Shown here: one piece after another, positions 45,685-54,279 of the stretch
How positions within the stretch are numbered: the first letter of the stretch is position 1
How the letters are laid out: every line of letters starts with the position of its first letter
Source of the DNA: Candidatus Heimdallarchaeota archaeon
Lineage (GTDB): Archaea > Asgardarchaeota > Heimdallarchaeia > Hodarchaeales > Hodarchaeaceae
Assembly: GCA_011364965.1 (NCBI GenBank)
Contig: RDOB01000001.1
Location: 1 to 64,000 of the forward strand
Direction of reading: 5' to 3'
DNA: 64,000 nucleotides
Notes under the pieces: generated by a model
What the model saw: the letters and a program-made list of their open reading frames with translations, nothing else
The model's database searches: none
What the model was told of the DNA's origin: nothing
Made by a program: the position numbers and the translations under genes

Positions 45685-46470
45685 TTATATCCTTTCAAAT
45701 GACATTTCAGCTTGAAAAGGTTTGAATTTTTTAATAATTTGATCCTGTAAATCTTTCCAAAGAGATTCGGCCTTCTTCCAATCCTCACTTTCGATCGTAC
45801 AACGGTATTCGGGAGGTGAAATGATTTGCAATCCTATTTTTGAATTCATATGCTTTTTCTGAAAGTTCTTAAAATAAGACGAAAAAAAATCCCTAATTCT
45901 TACAGCTCCATCAGGTTCATAACATGTAAGTTTAATAGTTCCATGTAATTCAACTAGAGATGGTTCCAATTCTTTAATAGCTAATTGGTGAATCTCATTT
46001 GCAGCTTCCTTTTGTACCCCCTTATCAATTAGAAGCTTAGCTTCTTCCTCTCTTGCTCTTAGTAAACCCTCATAAATTGAACCAAAATTAGAAAGAAGAA
46101 TTTTCTCAACAGATTCAGTAGAGATTCCTACTTTTTCACAAGCGACTGCAACAATTCCGCGAGCACGATTCTCTTGTTTGAACTCATTTAACTTCTGTCG
46201 ACGTTGAGGTTCAGAGACCCGCCGAATTGACATATCGATTTCTCCCCTCTTTTCATCAATACGGAGTATTTTGGCCACAGCTTTTTGCCCTTCGCGGATA
46301 TGGCTTCTAATATTTCGAACCCAAGTTCGACTTAACTCCGAAATATGAACAAATCCTGCTTCAGAACCGAGGATTTCATAGTCAAATATTTCGAAATATG
46401 CTCCATGATCAGTTAATTTAGAGCACGTTCCTATTACTAACTCTCCAACTTCGGGGAACTTTGAATCCAT
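45685..46470 (-). CDS. Translation initiation factor aIF2 subunit alpha
   Basis: 261 residues. N-terminal S1 domain (VGELVIGTCSKLTDHGAYFE, VHISELSRTWVRNIRSH, EGQKAVAKILRIDEKRGEIDMS), a helical middle and a C-terminal domain with EDWKKAESLWKDLQD. The trimer of aIF2 brings Met-tRNAi to the ribosome. 13 nt after S27e. Its beta partner is at 55403; gamma is not in the window. Confidence 0.95.
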   Translation of the reverse strand: MDSKFPEVGELVIGTCSKLTDHGAYFEIFDYEILGSEAGFVHISELSRTWVRNIRSHIREGQKAVAKILRIDEKRGEIDMSIRRVSEPQRRQKLNEFKQENRARGIVAVACEKVGISTESVEKILLSNFGSIYEGLLRAREEEAKLLIDKGVQKEAANEIHQLAIKELEPSLVELHGTIKLTCYEPDGAVRIRDFFSSYFKNFQKKHMNSKIGLQIISPPEYRCTIESEDWKKAESLWKDLQDQIIKKFKPFQAEMSFERI

Positions 46471-46483
46471 AGATTATCGCCTA

Positions 46484-46675
46484 TTACTGGTCTAAAACAT
46501 CAATTACTTCAGCATTGAGTCCAGCACGTCCAGATCGGGGCTCTGCTAAAACTTTTCCGCAAACACGGCACTCAACAATAGTGGTAGCATGAGTAAAAAC
46601 CTCTTGCACATTTCCACATTCGCATGTTACTTTTAAGAAATTTGAGCGGGGTTCAGGAATATACTTCTTTTTCAT
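46484..46675 (-). CDS. rps27e: 30S ribosomal protein S27e
   Basis: 63 residues. KVTCECGNVQEVFTHATTIVECRVCGKVLAEP is the S27e zinc ribbon (CxCG ... CxxCG). The ATG overlaps the GINS stop (ATGA-type), and aIF2 alpha follows 13 nt later. Confidence 0.95.
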   Translation of the reverse strand: MKKKYIPEPRSNFLKVTCECGNVQEVFTHATTIVECRVCGKVLAEPRSGRAGLNAEVIDVLDQ

Positions 46676-47343
46676 TTTTGTTCACTTAAATTTAACTTTG
46701 CCTTATCTATTTCAACTAAACGGGCAACTAATTTCGCTATTAAAGCTTTAGCGTTCTCTTGGGGTAAGAAAGTTACATCAGTCTTCTTAAAGGGCCCATA
46801 TACATTATTATCCAATCCAACAAAACTCTCAACGTCCTCAAGGAACCGAATCATTATCTTTGGGGGAGAATCTATAAAATTCTCTTCAATATCCTCATTT
46901 ATTGTCGAATGTTCTATTGAATCAATGGACAATTCTATATTTGGAGAAATTTTTTCAAGATCTAAAATGTTTTCAGAATCATGGTACGGGTTCTCCAGAC
47001 CAAGGGCTTCTATTGAACGTTTAAGATTTGTGATTAGACGCTTCTCACCCCAAGTAAGTAGATTTTCACTAATTGGATTATTCGATAGAACTAGATCGGT
47101 AATTTTCCTTAAACGTATTCGAGCTAGATCTTTTCGCAGAAATTCTATCCTTTGTATCACCAATTCAGCGATTTCGGGCCATTCATTGGATGTAGAGTCA
47201 CTGTATAGTTTTGAAAGCTTCCCATCCAGAGATATATAAAGATCAGATGGTATTTCTAGTAATGAAGGACTTTCCCATTCTTGTTTCCACAATCTATAAA
47301 GCTCTTTATACTCCAAAGTCTTAATCCCATTCAAAAGAAACAA
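46672..47343 (-). CDS. GINS complex subunit (Gins51/Sld5-like)
   Basis: 223 residues. N-terminal helical A domain (YKELYRLWKQEWESPSLLEI, ELVIQRIEFLRKDLARIRLRKI) and a C-terminal small B domain, RFLEDVESFVGLDNNVYGPF and VTFLPQENAKALIAKLVARL, in the A-B order of archaeal Gins51. GINS activates the replicative MCM helicase. The TTG start at 47343 is uncertain: a TATA box TATAAATA lies only about 10 nt upstream, so a leaderless TTG at 47334 (MNGIKTLEY) may be used. Overlaps S27e. Confidence 0.85.
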   Translation of the reverse strand: MFLLNGIKTLEYKELYRLWKQEWESPSLLEIPSDLYISLDGKLSKLYSDSTSNEWPEIAELVIQRIEFLRKDLARIRLRKITDLVLSNNPISENLLTWGEKRLITNLKRSIEALGLENPYHDSENILDLEKISPNIELSIDSIEHSTINEDIEENFIDSPPKIMIRFLEDVESFVGLDNNVYGPFKKTDVTFLPQENAKALIAKLVARLVEIDKAKLNLSEQK

Positions 47344-47735
47344 TAATAAAGATATTTATATTCCATTCTTTCATATACGAAGGCAATATGTCATAGAAAT
47401 GCCAAAGAAAAACAGAAATATTAAACTATATTAGCTAAATTAGCCTGTTTCTCAGAAGCTGAAAAATTTGATAAAATAAGTTGATAGGAATCTAAAATAA
47501 AGTAAATAAAGGGGATTCAAAGAATATTTCGTATTAATTTGTACTATTCAAGATAAATTATATTCTTTTACTTGTACGAGGCTTGGAAACCAGAATTGCA
47601 AAGAAAATGACTATTTTATGACAAGCTTTTTTATGATCTAATAGAATTGGAAAAGATGATAAATATGACAGAAAACAAGTAAAAACGACGTATATCCAAG
47701 CTTTATAGACTTCTTGTTGAAGTAATTCTTAGTAA
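47344..47735. other. Intergenic region between GINS operon and tRNA-Thr
   Basis: About 390 nt, AT-rich, no ORF seen. It holds the leftward GINS operon promoter (TATAAATA, reverse complement of 47353-47360) and, at 47702-47707, TTTATA as the rightward tRNA promoter. Confidence 0.5.
47702..47707 (+). promoter_or_regulatory. TATA-like box of tRNA-Thr
   Basis: TTTATA lies about 29-34 nt upstream of the mature tRNA 5' end, the distance expected for an archaeal promoter with start near the tRNA. Confidence 0.5.
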
Positions 47736-47857
47736 GCCACTGTGGCTTAGTTTTTGTTTAGATAGCTTGAAAATTGAGCATCTAGCAAATAGAGCAACTC
47801 GGTTATAGCGCCTCCTTGGTAAGGAGGATGTCGGGGGTTCAAATCCCCCCAGTGGCT
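47736..47857 (+). tRNA. tRNA-Thr (GGT) with a 47-nt intron in the D loop
   Basis: Acceptor GCCACTG pairs with CAGTGGC, anticodon stem CCTCC / GGAGG with loop TTGGTAA (anticodon GGT), T arm GGGGG-TTCAAAT-CCCCC, discriminator T. The D arm GCTTAG...CTCGGTTATAGC is interrupted at 47751-47797. Splicing there gives a normal 75-nt tRNA. No CCA is encoded. A T-run (CTCTTTTT) follows. Confidence 0.93.
47751..47797 (+). other. Non-canonical tRNA intron (D loop)
   Basis: Flanks can form a bulge-helix-bulge: 4-bp helix GCTT (47745-47748) / GAGC (47792-47795) between bulges AGT (47749-47751) and AAC (47796-47798), each cut after its second base. Inside, TTTGTTTAGAT pairs with ATCTAGCAAA with one bulged base, and GCT with AGC. 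The boundaries from the tRNA consensus and from the BHB rule agree. Confidence 0.75.
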
Positions 47858-47858
47858 C

Positions 47859-47865
47859 TTTTTAT
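47859..47865 (+). terminator. T-run after tRNA-Thr
   Basis: CTTTTTA just 3' of the discriminator; T-rich tracts end archaeal transcripts. No stem is needed after the tRNA fold. Confidence 0.45.
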
Positions 47866-48077
47866 CATGCATTATCATTTTTTTAAAAATGTAGATTTGT
47901 TCAAATTAGAATTGGTTCCGATTTTCCCACTAAATAACAAAATCTTAATATAGTAGAGCACTTTCTACCGATGTGTTTATCAAAATTTTCAATTCCAAAA
48001 TACCCTTGTGATTTTCTTCCTATCTTCTGAATGATTAGCATTATAAATTAAAGTTACAATATGGAGATTTCTTTCTA

Positions 48078-48905
48078 ATGATTTCTATTGACCTTACTAG
48101 TTTTTCAATTATATTTACTCTAGCGGTTCTTTTTATAGGTTCTTGGCAAGATATCCATTCTCGTGAAGTCACTGATTTGATTTGGTATATTTTAATTCTT
48201 GGAGGGATAATAATTCATTTGTTTCAAATAAGGGTTTTTCTAATATCTGAAATCCCACCTGATAGCTATATTGCCACATGGATTTCCAATATTGGGGTAG
48301 GAATTTTCCTTGTAGTCTTTTTGACGATATTTGGCCTTGGAGGGGAAGCTGATCGCATAGCTTTTCTAGTTTTGGCAATAATTTCTCCTATTAACCTTCC
48401 TATTTTTCAAGTTAATAATCCAAATTATTCCTTAATTTCTTCTGTTATTCCAAATATTCTGGGTACATTCTTTAACGCTTATTTCATTACCTTACCAGTT
48501 CCATTGATTATTTTTCTTTTTAATTTATTCAATCAAATCGCTAATCCTAAATTTTATAACTTTTCTCATGAATCGAAGCTATCTACCTTTTTTCTAAGAT
48601 TTATTGGTTATCCCAAGTCAACTGTTAACTTGGAAACATTATTAGAAAAGAATCCATGGCATTTTGACTTTCTTGAGGATTATAAAGAAGAATCGGGATG
48701 GTTTATATCGTATCGAATTCGATTAGACACCCCTGAAGAGGATCTAAAGCGAAAAAAACGTGTATTAAAAAAGATACAGGCAACGAATAAATCAGAAGTT
48801 TGGATTCAACCTACATTCCCTTTTATTCTCCTCATAACGCTGGGATACACCTTAAATGTATTTTGGGGGAATTTGATCTTCTTATTTGTAGCTTTATTAT
48901 TCTGA
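48078..48905 (+). CDS. Archaeal prepilin peptidase (FlaK/PibD-like, A24 family)
   Basis: 275 residues with about 6-7 membrane segments. The two catalytic aspartates are visible in GSWQDIHSREVTDLIW (first) and FGLGGEADRIAF (second; GxGD-like). A soluble insert of about 70 residues (about 175-245, WHFDFLEDYKEESGWFISYR) precedes the last helices, longer than in FlaK. It would cut the RRGQ-type prepilins of the operon at 3193-10969. Isolated gene. Confidence 0.87.
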   Translation: MISIDLTSFSIIFTLAVLFIGSWQDIHSREVTDLIWYILILGGIIIHLFQIRVFLISEIPPDSYIATWISNIGVGIFLVVFLTIFGLGGEADRIAFLVLAIISPINLPIFQVNNPNYSLISSVIPNILGTFFNAYFITLPVPLIIFLFNLFNQIANPKFYNFSHESKLSTFFLRFIGYPKSTVNLETLLEKNPWHFDFLEDYKEESGWFISYRIRLDTPEEDLKRKKRVLKKIQATNKSEVWIQPTFPFILLITLGYTLNVFWGNLIFLFVALLF

Positions 48906-49162
48906 TGATGTTATTAATTCGAATATCCCGAATTTATACCCGTATTTCAATGAATTTGAGTAAAAAGTTAATATTCTGGAGTAAATTTAATATTAATCAC
49001 ATAATTCGGGAGATAAGAGAATTTGTGTCAATAATAAATGCATATTCTAATTCGCTAAATTTATTAATATTCACTTAATATTTGGAATTGACAAGAAGAA
49101 AGAGAACGCTTTTCTTCACTTATTGAATTATTGCATTACTTTCACCACAGGAGCAACCTAGG

Positions 49163-49657
49163 TTGATTGATCCCAGAAGATTTGACACAGTTCTTAGTAA
49201 AATCATCAAGAGCGAGCCTGGTATAAAAAAAGTGATATTAGTTGATCGTACAGGCCTAACTATAGCTCATGTCTCAAAATTTAGTTACGTTTCAGTTGAT
49301 GTCGACGGAATTGGTGCAATTGCATCTGCTGTATTCATGGCTTCCGCAGAACAAGGCAATAATCTGACTATTGGAGGTCTTGACATAGTTACCTCTGAAT
49401 TTGATACAGGTAAGATTTTTGCGAGTGCTTGTGGAAGGGGAATTCTAACTATCATTTCCGACGCAGAAGTAAATATTGGAATGATTCGCTTATTGATGAG
49501 AAAAGCGAATGAAGAACTCAGCAGCATTTTAGACGAGTTTCTTGCAGGACAGCCGACACGAACGATAGTGGGACCTTCCTCTAGTTCTCCTGAAGTTAGA
49601 TCAAGCTTGGAAAAAGATGAATTAGAAGCAGCACTACGTGAACTTGAAAAATTCTAG
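49163..49657 (+). CDS. Roadblock/LC7-domain protein
   Basis: 164 residues. Roadblock core residues about 5-125: IIKSEPGIKKVILVDRTGLTIAH, GIGAIASAVFMASAEQG and a conserved strand ILTIISDAEVNIGMIRLLM. Such proteins are GAP-like regulators (MglB) of MglA/Gtr-type GTPases. Start TTG. 44 nt upstream of a GTPase gene, the usual MglB-MglA pairing. A C-terminal acidic tail follows. Confidence 0.88.
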   Translation: MIDPRRFDTVLSKIIKSEPGIKKVILVDRTGLTIAHVSKFSYVSVDVDGIGAIASAVFMASAEQGNNLTIGGLDIVTSEFDTGKIFASACGRGILTIISDAEVNIGMIRLLMRKANEELSSILDEFLAGQPTRTIVGPSSSSPEVRSSLEKDELEAALRELEKF

Positions 49658-49701
49658 CATTTCCTGTTATTTTATTTCCATTACAAAAGGAGCTTCCCCA
49701 T

Positions 49702-50283
49702 TTGCGAAAGGATGCTGAAGGTCGCCATAGATTCAAGATTGCTTTTTATGGCCCCTCCTTATCGGGTAAAACATCTACACTTGCTTGGTTATATAATAAA
49801 GTTGATGGACTGGAGAAAGGAAAATTTACACAGCTAGCTGATCCAACAGGAAGGACTCTATTTTTCGATTTTGTACCAATGCAGGCAACAACAGGAGTGG
49901 TTTTCGATGTTTATACTACAGCGGGACAGGAGAGACATAAACATCAGCGAAAAATCGTAATTCAAGGGGTTGATGGAATCATTTTCGTTGTAGATTCTAG
50001 TGCCTCTCAAATGGAAGAGAATCTAGAATCATTAGAGGAACTACGATCTCATCTTGGAGATCAATTAGGTAATTCGATTCCTATGGTTATTACGTTAAAT
50101 AAAAGAGACGTTCCAGACGCTTTATCAAGATCTGAGTTAATAGAAAAGTTGAATATTCACAATTACCCGATTTACGAAACAGTTGCTACAACAGGGATTG
50201 GAGTGAAAAGAGCGTTTCAATCCCTAGCAAGAGAAATATTAATGATCCAACTATATGGGACTAAAGAGGCTCAAATTAAGTAA
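49702..50283 (+). CDS. MglA/Gtr-like small GTPase
   Basis: 193 residues. G1 FYGPSLSGKTSTLAWLY, then TTGVVFDVYTTAGQERH (switch, G3 TTAGQE), G4 NKRDV, and C-terminal KRAFQSLAREIL. TTG start. Immediately follows the Roadblock gene, with which it likely forms a switch pair. Convergent with the CRM protein, 1 nt between stops. Confidence 0.9.
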   Translation: MRKDAEGRHRFKIAFYGPSLSGKTSTLAWLYNKVDGLEKGKFTQLADPTGRTLFFDFVPMQATTGVVFDVYTTAGQERHKHQRKIVIQGVDGIIFVVDSSASQMEENLESLEELRSHLGDQLGNSIPMVITLNKRDVPDALSRSELIEKLNIHNYPIYETVATTGIGVKRAFQSLAREILMIQLYGTKEAQIK

Positions 50284-50284
50284 T

Positions 50285-50536
50285 TCACGATTTTTCGATT
50301 ATCGCGGTCCAACCTCTTGTTTCAATCAAATGCATATTACTAGGCAATCTTTGTTCTAAATGAGACAGAGCCACTTTTCGGTTATCGAATGGAGCATTTT
50401 TTAATATTTTTACCCTTATTCTCTTATAAACCTTTAGTTGTTCCTTTAATTCATTAAAGAAAGCTTCACTCAATCCATTCTTACCAATTTGTATCGTGGG
50501 TATATTATTTTGATGAAGTGGTTTCGCTCGGGTCAA
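50285..50536 (-). CDS. YhbY/CRM-domain RNA-binding protein
   Basis: 83 residues, a single CRM domain: IPTIQIGKNGLSEAFFNELKEQLKVYKRIRVKIL, with a GxxG-like loop, and GWTAIIEKS at the end. CRM proteins bind structured RNA, often pre-50S rRNA. Full length for the archaeal form (about 85-100). Monocistronic. Confidence 0.88.
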   Translation of the reverse strand: MTRAKPLHQNNIPTIQIGKNGLSEAFFNELKEQLKVYKRIRVKILKNAPFDNRKVALSHLEQRLPSNMHLIETRGWTAIIEKS

Positions 50537-50942
50537 TATTTGTCACGTTTACTTTATTTTATTTTATATTTATCAAAAGACGCGGAATCTCTCCACAATT
50601 TTACATTTTTCGATTTGTTGATTTCATTTTCTCTCGATTAGTATAAGAAATAATAATAATAGAAATATGCTCTATTTGGTTTCCAAGTTTTAGTATTCTT
50701 AATGACATGAATGATCTGAGACTGAATTTCCAATTTCACGTTTAGACATACAAGATAAGGGAGCTTAGGGAGGTTTTAGTGATATAAATTAATTATAAAG
50801 GTAATTAGGTTCGTTATTTGAATAATCTGAAAATAGAATTCACAACGTTTTTAAAGTTGAAGATCGTGTTTTCAATTAAGAATCCTGTGAGGGGTGTTTT
50901 TCACCCTATAATTTTGTAAATCCAGAAAAAAAGGGCAAAATT
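50537..50942. other. Intergenic region with leader hairpin of a Roadblock gene
   Basis: About 405 nt, no ORF seen. TTTTTAAAG near 50850 is TATA-like, and the leader then carries the hairpin GGGTG-TTTTT-CACCC at 50892-50906, about 37 nt before the ATG at 50943. Confidence 0.45.
50892..50906 (+). promoter_or_regulatory. 5' leader hairpin before Roadblock gene
   Basis: Perfect 5-bp GC-rich stem GGGTG / CACCC with a T5 loop in an otherwise AT-rich leader. It could be a regulatory or mRNA-stabilising hairpin; too short to be certain. Confidence 0.35.
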
Positions 50943-51347
50943 ATGTATATACCAGATAGTGAAGCTGATCTCCAGATACATAAAGAGATCGTGAGCGTTC
51001 TTGAGGCTTTTGTGAGCAAATTACCAGCAATCGATTTTGCTAGCGTTGTTTCATTGGAAGGATTGCCTATTTCTTCTTTTCCAGCTACTCTCCCAGGAGG
51101 ATTAGACGATGTAAGGGTTGCTGCAATGACAGCTGCTATTTTGAGCCTCGGAGAACGAGCTGTAATGGAAACAGGGAAAGGTGAAATGACTAGGATACTT
51201 GTTGAAGGAGATAATGGATACTTAATCTCTGTACAAGCAGGAACAAAAGCGGTCCTTACAGCCTCTGCAAATCGTTCCGTAAAGCTCGGTTTAATATTTT
51301 TGGATATGAAACAAGCAGCAGAAAAAATTGGGGAAATACTTGGATAA
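50943..51347 (+). CDS. Roadblock/LC7-domain protein
   Basis: 134 residues, a full Roadblock domain: EAFVSKLPAIDFASVVSLEGLPISSF, DDVRVAAMTAAILSLGERAVME, VEGDNGYLISVQAG and AVLTASANRSVKLGLIFLDM. Stand-alone gene without an adjacent GTPase, convergent with a TPR gene. Presumed regulator of small GTPases; the partner is unknown. Confidence 0.9.
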   Translation: MYIPDSEADLQIHKEIVSVLEAFVSKLPAIDFASVVSLEGLPISSFPATLPGGLDDVRVAAMTAAILSLGERAVMETGKGEMTRILVEGDNGYLISVQAGTKAVLTASANRSVKLGLIFLDMKQAAEKIGEILG

Positions 51348-51354
51348 GAATGAC

Positions 51355-52614
51355 TTAGAGGGAATCCATTAATCGATTTCTCATATCTTGAGCTTTTTGG
51401 TAAAAATGTTCTTGGAAGATGTGTTTATTTAAAGATTGAGCTTGTTCTGAGGCTAATTCATAATGAATTAAAGCTCCCTCAAAATTCTTTTGAGCAGCTT
51501 CAAGATCTCCAAATGATCCATGAGTCATCATCAGCCCTTTGATATCTTCCAACTGCTCGAAACGCTCTTTAGCTTCTCTTAAGTAATATTCAGCCTGATC
51601 AATGCTTTTATGAGCAATTAATACCTTGGCTAAATAAACTTGAGCTATTGCTAAGGATTGTGGTTCATTTCTTTCTTCAGCTAAAGAACGAGCTTTATCA
51701 AATTGCCTCATTGCTTCTTCGTATTGTCGAAGCCTGAAATAACACTCTCCTAGGTTGCATAAGGCATTTATAACTGCTTTATGTCTGTTGGCTTTCTTGG
51801 CATAGGTCAACGCTTCTTCAAACTTTGAGATTGCTTGATCATAGACACGACTTTCATATAAGAGAATACCTTCAGTTGATGCAACATTTTCTTCTAGCAT
51901 GGGATCTCCTAATTGACTTGCAAGGATTTGTGCTTTTGATAACAATTCTTTTGCTAAATCATAATTCTTTGTGTCAAGAGTAAGCTCTGCTTGTGCAAAA
52001 ACGGCATGGAACTGACCATTTACATCTGCTAGCACATCGAATATTTTTGAAGCTTTTGATAGGATATCCATTGCCTTTTTGGGTTCACTTTTAGTCATTC
52101 TTCTTCCTTGTTCAATTAATCCCCAGGGTTCCTCTCCAATTATGTCACCTATCACTCGCCATTCACTTTTTGGCATTGAAGCGATTATTATCTTGTTTCT
52201 CCATAAATTTGGTTTATCAAAAAGATCGGAAACTAAACCTAAAAGCAAATCTCCACCATCTACTCCAGATTTTTCAGAGAGACTTTTGGGCCCAACAGCT
52301 CGTAAACGTAAATCCCCATCAGTAAATTCGAATAAGACACCCATTGGAATATTCCTTGTTCGTGATTCTCCCCATTTTCTTCCTACAACAACAAGAAAAT
52401 TCTTGGGGGACATCTCCAAATCTCCTCTAGAAACACTTCGAAGCCCCTGGATCCATGCATACTCTGTTTTAAAGAAACTTGAGATCAATTCACCTTTAAA
52501 CTCAGGATCCCAGTCTACTAAGTTCTCAGCGTCAGATAGATCGATAACATCGGTATCTTCTGTGCCACCTAAAGCAAAAGTTACCTTCCAAGTAACCATA
52601 ATATTTCCGCTCAA
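51355..52614 (-). CDS. TPR-repeat protein with unique N-terminal domain
   Basis: 419 residues. Residues 1-170 form a domain I do not recognise (LRSVSRGDLEMSPKNFLVVVG). Residues about 180-410 are TPR repeats such as AISKFEEALTYAKKANR, ALCNLGECYFRLRQYEEAM and EYYLREAKERFEQL. It probably starts at a GTG/ATG near 52614. Isolated between the Roadblock gene and atpB. Confidence 0.75.
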   Translation of the reverse strand: MSGNIMVTWKVTFALGGTEDTDVIDLSDAENLVDWDPEFKGELISSFFKTEYAWIQGLRSVSRGDLEMSPKNFLVVVGRKWGESRTRNIPMGVLFEFTDGDLRLRAVGPKSLSEKSGVDGGDLLLGLVSDLFDKPNLWRNKIIIASMPKSEWRVIGDIIGEEPWGLIEQGRRMTKSEPKKAMDILSKASKIFDVLADVNGQFHAVFAQAELTLDTKNYDLAKELLSKAQILASQLGDPMLEENVASTEGILLYESRVYDQAISKFEEALTYAKKANRHKAVINALCNLGECYFRLRQYEEAMRQFDKARSLAEERNEPQSLAIAQVYLAKVLIAHKSIDQAEYYLREAKERFEQLEDIKGLMMTHGSFGDLEAAQKNFEGALIHYELASEQAQSLNKHIFQEHFYQKAQDMRNRLMDSL

Positions 52615-52695
52615 TTGGTATTTCCTATATAAATTGATAATTTATCCTACTTTTTAATTGCATCTTAATACAATTTTACATATTATAAACCATAG

Positions 52696-54129
52696 CTAAG
52701 GATCAGGATCGTTAAGTGTTAGTTCTTTTCTATGTCGATATTTGGGATGATATAATTTCAACATTCGTGGGGGGATTCGTTTTAGCTCATCTTCAGGAAG
52801 ATCGCTCAACAAATCCCACGCTAGTTCCAACGTTTCAAATATCCCTCGTTCCTCATAATATCCTTGACTTAAAAATTCATTCTCAAATCGATCTGCGAAT
52901 GTTAAATATTTTTTATCTACAGGAGTTAAACTTTCTTCACCGACAACAGCGACTAAATCTCGCAAATTTCTTCCCAAAGAATAACCAGCAAACATCTGAT
53001 CAGCAACTGATTTGTGACATGCATGAGTTCGACCTTTTCCAATTCCTTCCCTCATCAATCTACTCAAGCTAGGCATAGGATCAATGGGAGGGTATATCCC
53101 CCTTCTATACAGGTCTCGGTCAACGATCAGCTGCCCTTCAGTAATGTAACCCGATAAATCAGGAATAGGATGAGTAATATCATCAGAAGGCATTGATAAT
53201 ATTGGTAGCTGAGTTATGGTTCCTTTTTTCCCTTTAATCCGTCCTGCACGTTCATAGATAGTCGCTAAATCAGTATAAAGATAACCAGGATATCCTCTTC
53301 TCCCAGGTACTTCTTCTCTTGCTGCAGATATCTCTCTTAAAGCCTCTGCATAGTTTGTCATATCTGTTAAGATAACTAAACTATGATAATCATATTCAAA
53401 TGCTAGGTATTCTGCAACAGAAAGAGCAATTCGGGGAGTAATTAATCGTTCAGCTGCAGGAGAATCTGCTAAGTTAAGAAATAATATCACTCGTTCTAAT
53501 GCACCTGTTGTTTCAAAATCTGATCTAAAGAACCGAGCTTCTTCCGTAGTAATACCCATCGCTGCAAAAATAACTGCAAATTCTTCTTCTTTTCCCAGCA
53601 CACGAGCTTGCCTTGCAATTTGTGAAGCTATGTTGTTATGAGGTAATCCAGACCCAGAAAAAATTGGTAATTTCTGGCCACGAATAAGAGTATTTAGTCC
53701 ATCAATTGATGAAATCCCAGTTTGTATGAACTCTCTTGGATATTCGCGTGCATAGGGGTTTATCGGAGCTCCCGTAATATCTAATCTCTCTTCAGCAAAT
53801 ATTTGAGGTCCTGCATCTATTATCTTACCACTACCTGAAAAAACTCTTCCTAGCATATCCTGTGAGACAGAAATTTTTATATTTTCGCCTAAAAATCGAA
53901 CAGAGGTTTTTTTGGTATCTAAACCTTGTGTTCCCTCGAATACCTGAACCACAGCGATATCTTCTCCCACTTCTAACACTTGTCCAGTCCGTTTCTCTCC
54001 GTTAGGGGCTGAAATCCTTACGATCTCACCATAAGAAACTCCTTTGATGTCTTTTACAAAAATTAAAGGGCCAGCAATAGATGAAACTGTTGAATAGGTT
54101 ATTGTGGAGGAAGGTAATTCATTAGACAT
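52696..54129 (-). CDS. atpB: A-type ATP synthase subunit B
   Basis: 477 residues. V/A-ATPase subunit B: N-terminal [31 protein letters not shown] in the place of the P-loop (non-catalytic), the [14 protein letters not shown] and [23 protein letters not shown] segments, and the C-terminal [13 protein letters not shown]. Full length. The other A-ATPase genes (A, C, D, E, I, K) are not in the window, so this copy is isolated. Confidence 0.97.
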   Translation of the reverse strand: MSNELPSSTITYSTVSSIAGPLIFVKDIKGVSYGEIVRISAPNGEKRTGQVLEVGEDIAVVQVFEGTQGLDTKKTSVRFLGENIKISVSQDMLGRVFSGSGKIIDAGPQIFAEERLDITGAPINPYAREYPREFIQTGISSIDGLNTLIRGQKLPIFSGSGLPHNNIASQIARQARVLGKEEEFAVIFAAMGITTEEARFFRSDFETTGALERVILFLNLADSPAAERLITPRIALSVAEYLAFEYDYHSLVILTDMTNYAEALREISAAREEVPGRRGYPGYLYTDLATIYERAGRIKGKKGTITQLPILSMPSDDITHPIPDLSGYITEGQLIVDRDLYRRGIYPPIDPMPSLSRLMREGIGKGRTHACHKSVADQMFAGYSLGRNLRDLVAVVGEESLTPVDKKYLTFADRFENEFLSQGYYEERGIFETLELAWDLLSDLPEDELKRIPPRMLKLYHPKYRHRKELTLNDPDP

Positions 54130-54279
54130 TATATGACCCCGAAAAAAAGCTAATTTATGGGATTAAGCTAGGGAAATTAGACTTTCAAATTATTTTCGTA
54201 TGAATAAGTGGTGATTTCTTTTGCTTAGTTATTTAAAAAAGGAAAGATTAGCTCTTGTTATCATTACAGAACCTATTCT

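Noticed and set aside
48800-49078. 92-aa + ORF overlapping the end of the prepilin peptidase
   Set aside because: Shares 106 nt with the peptidase in another frame, has no clear Shine-Dalgarno and is AT-rich spacer in its second half.
52079-52657. 192-aa + ORF opposite the TPR gene
   Set aside because: Antisense shadow of a TPR protein; Ser/Pro-rich translation typical of reverse-strand reading.
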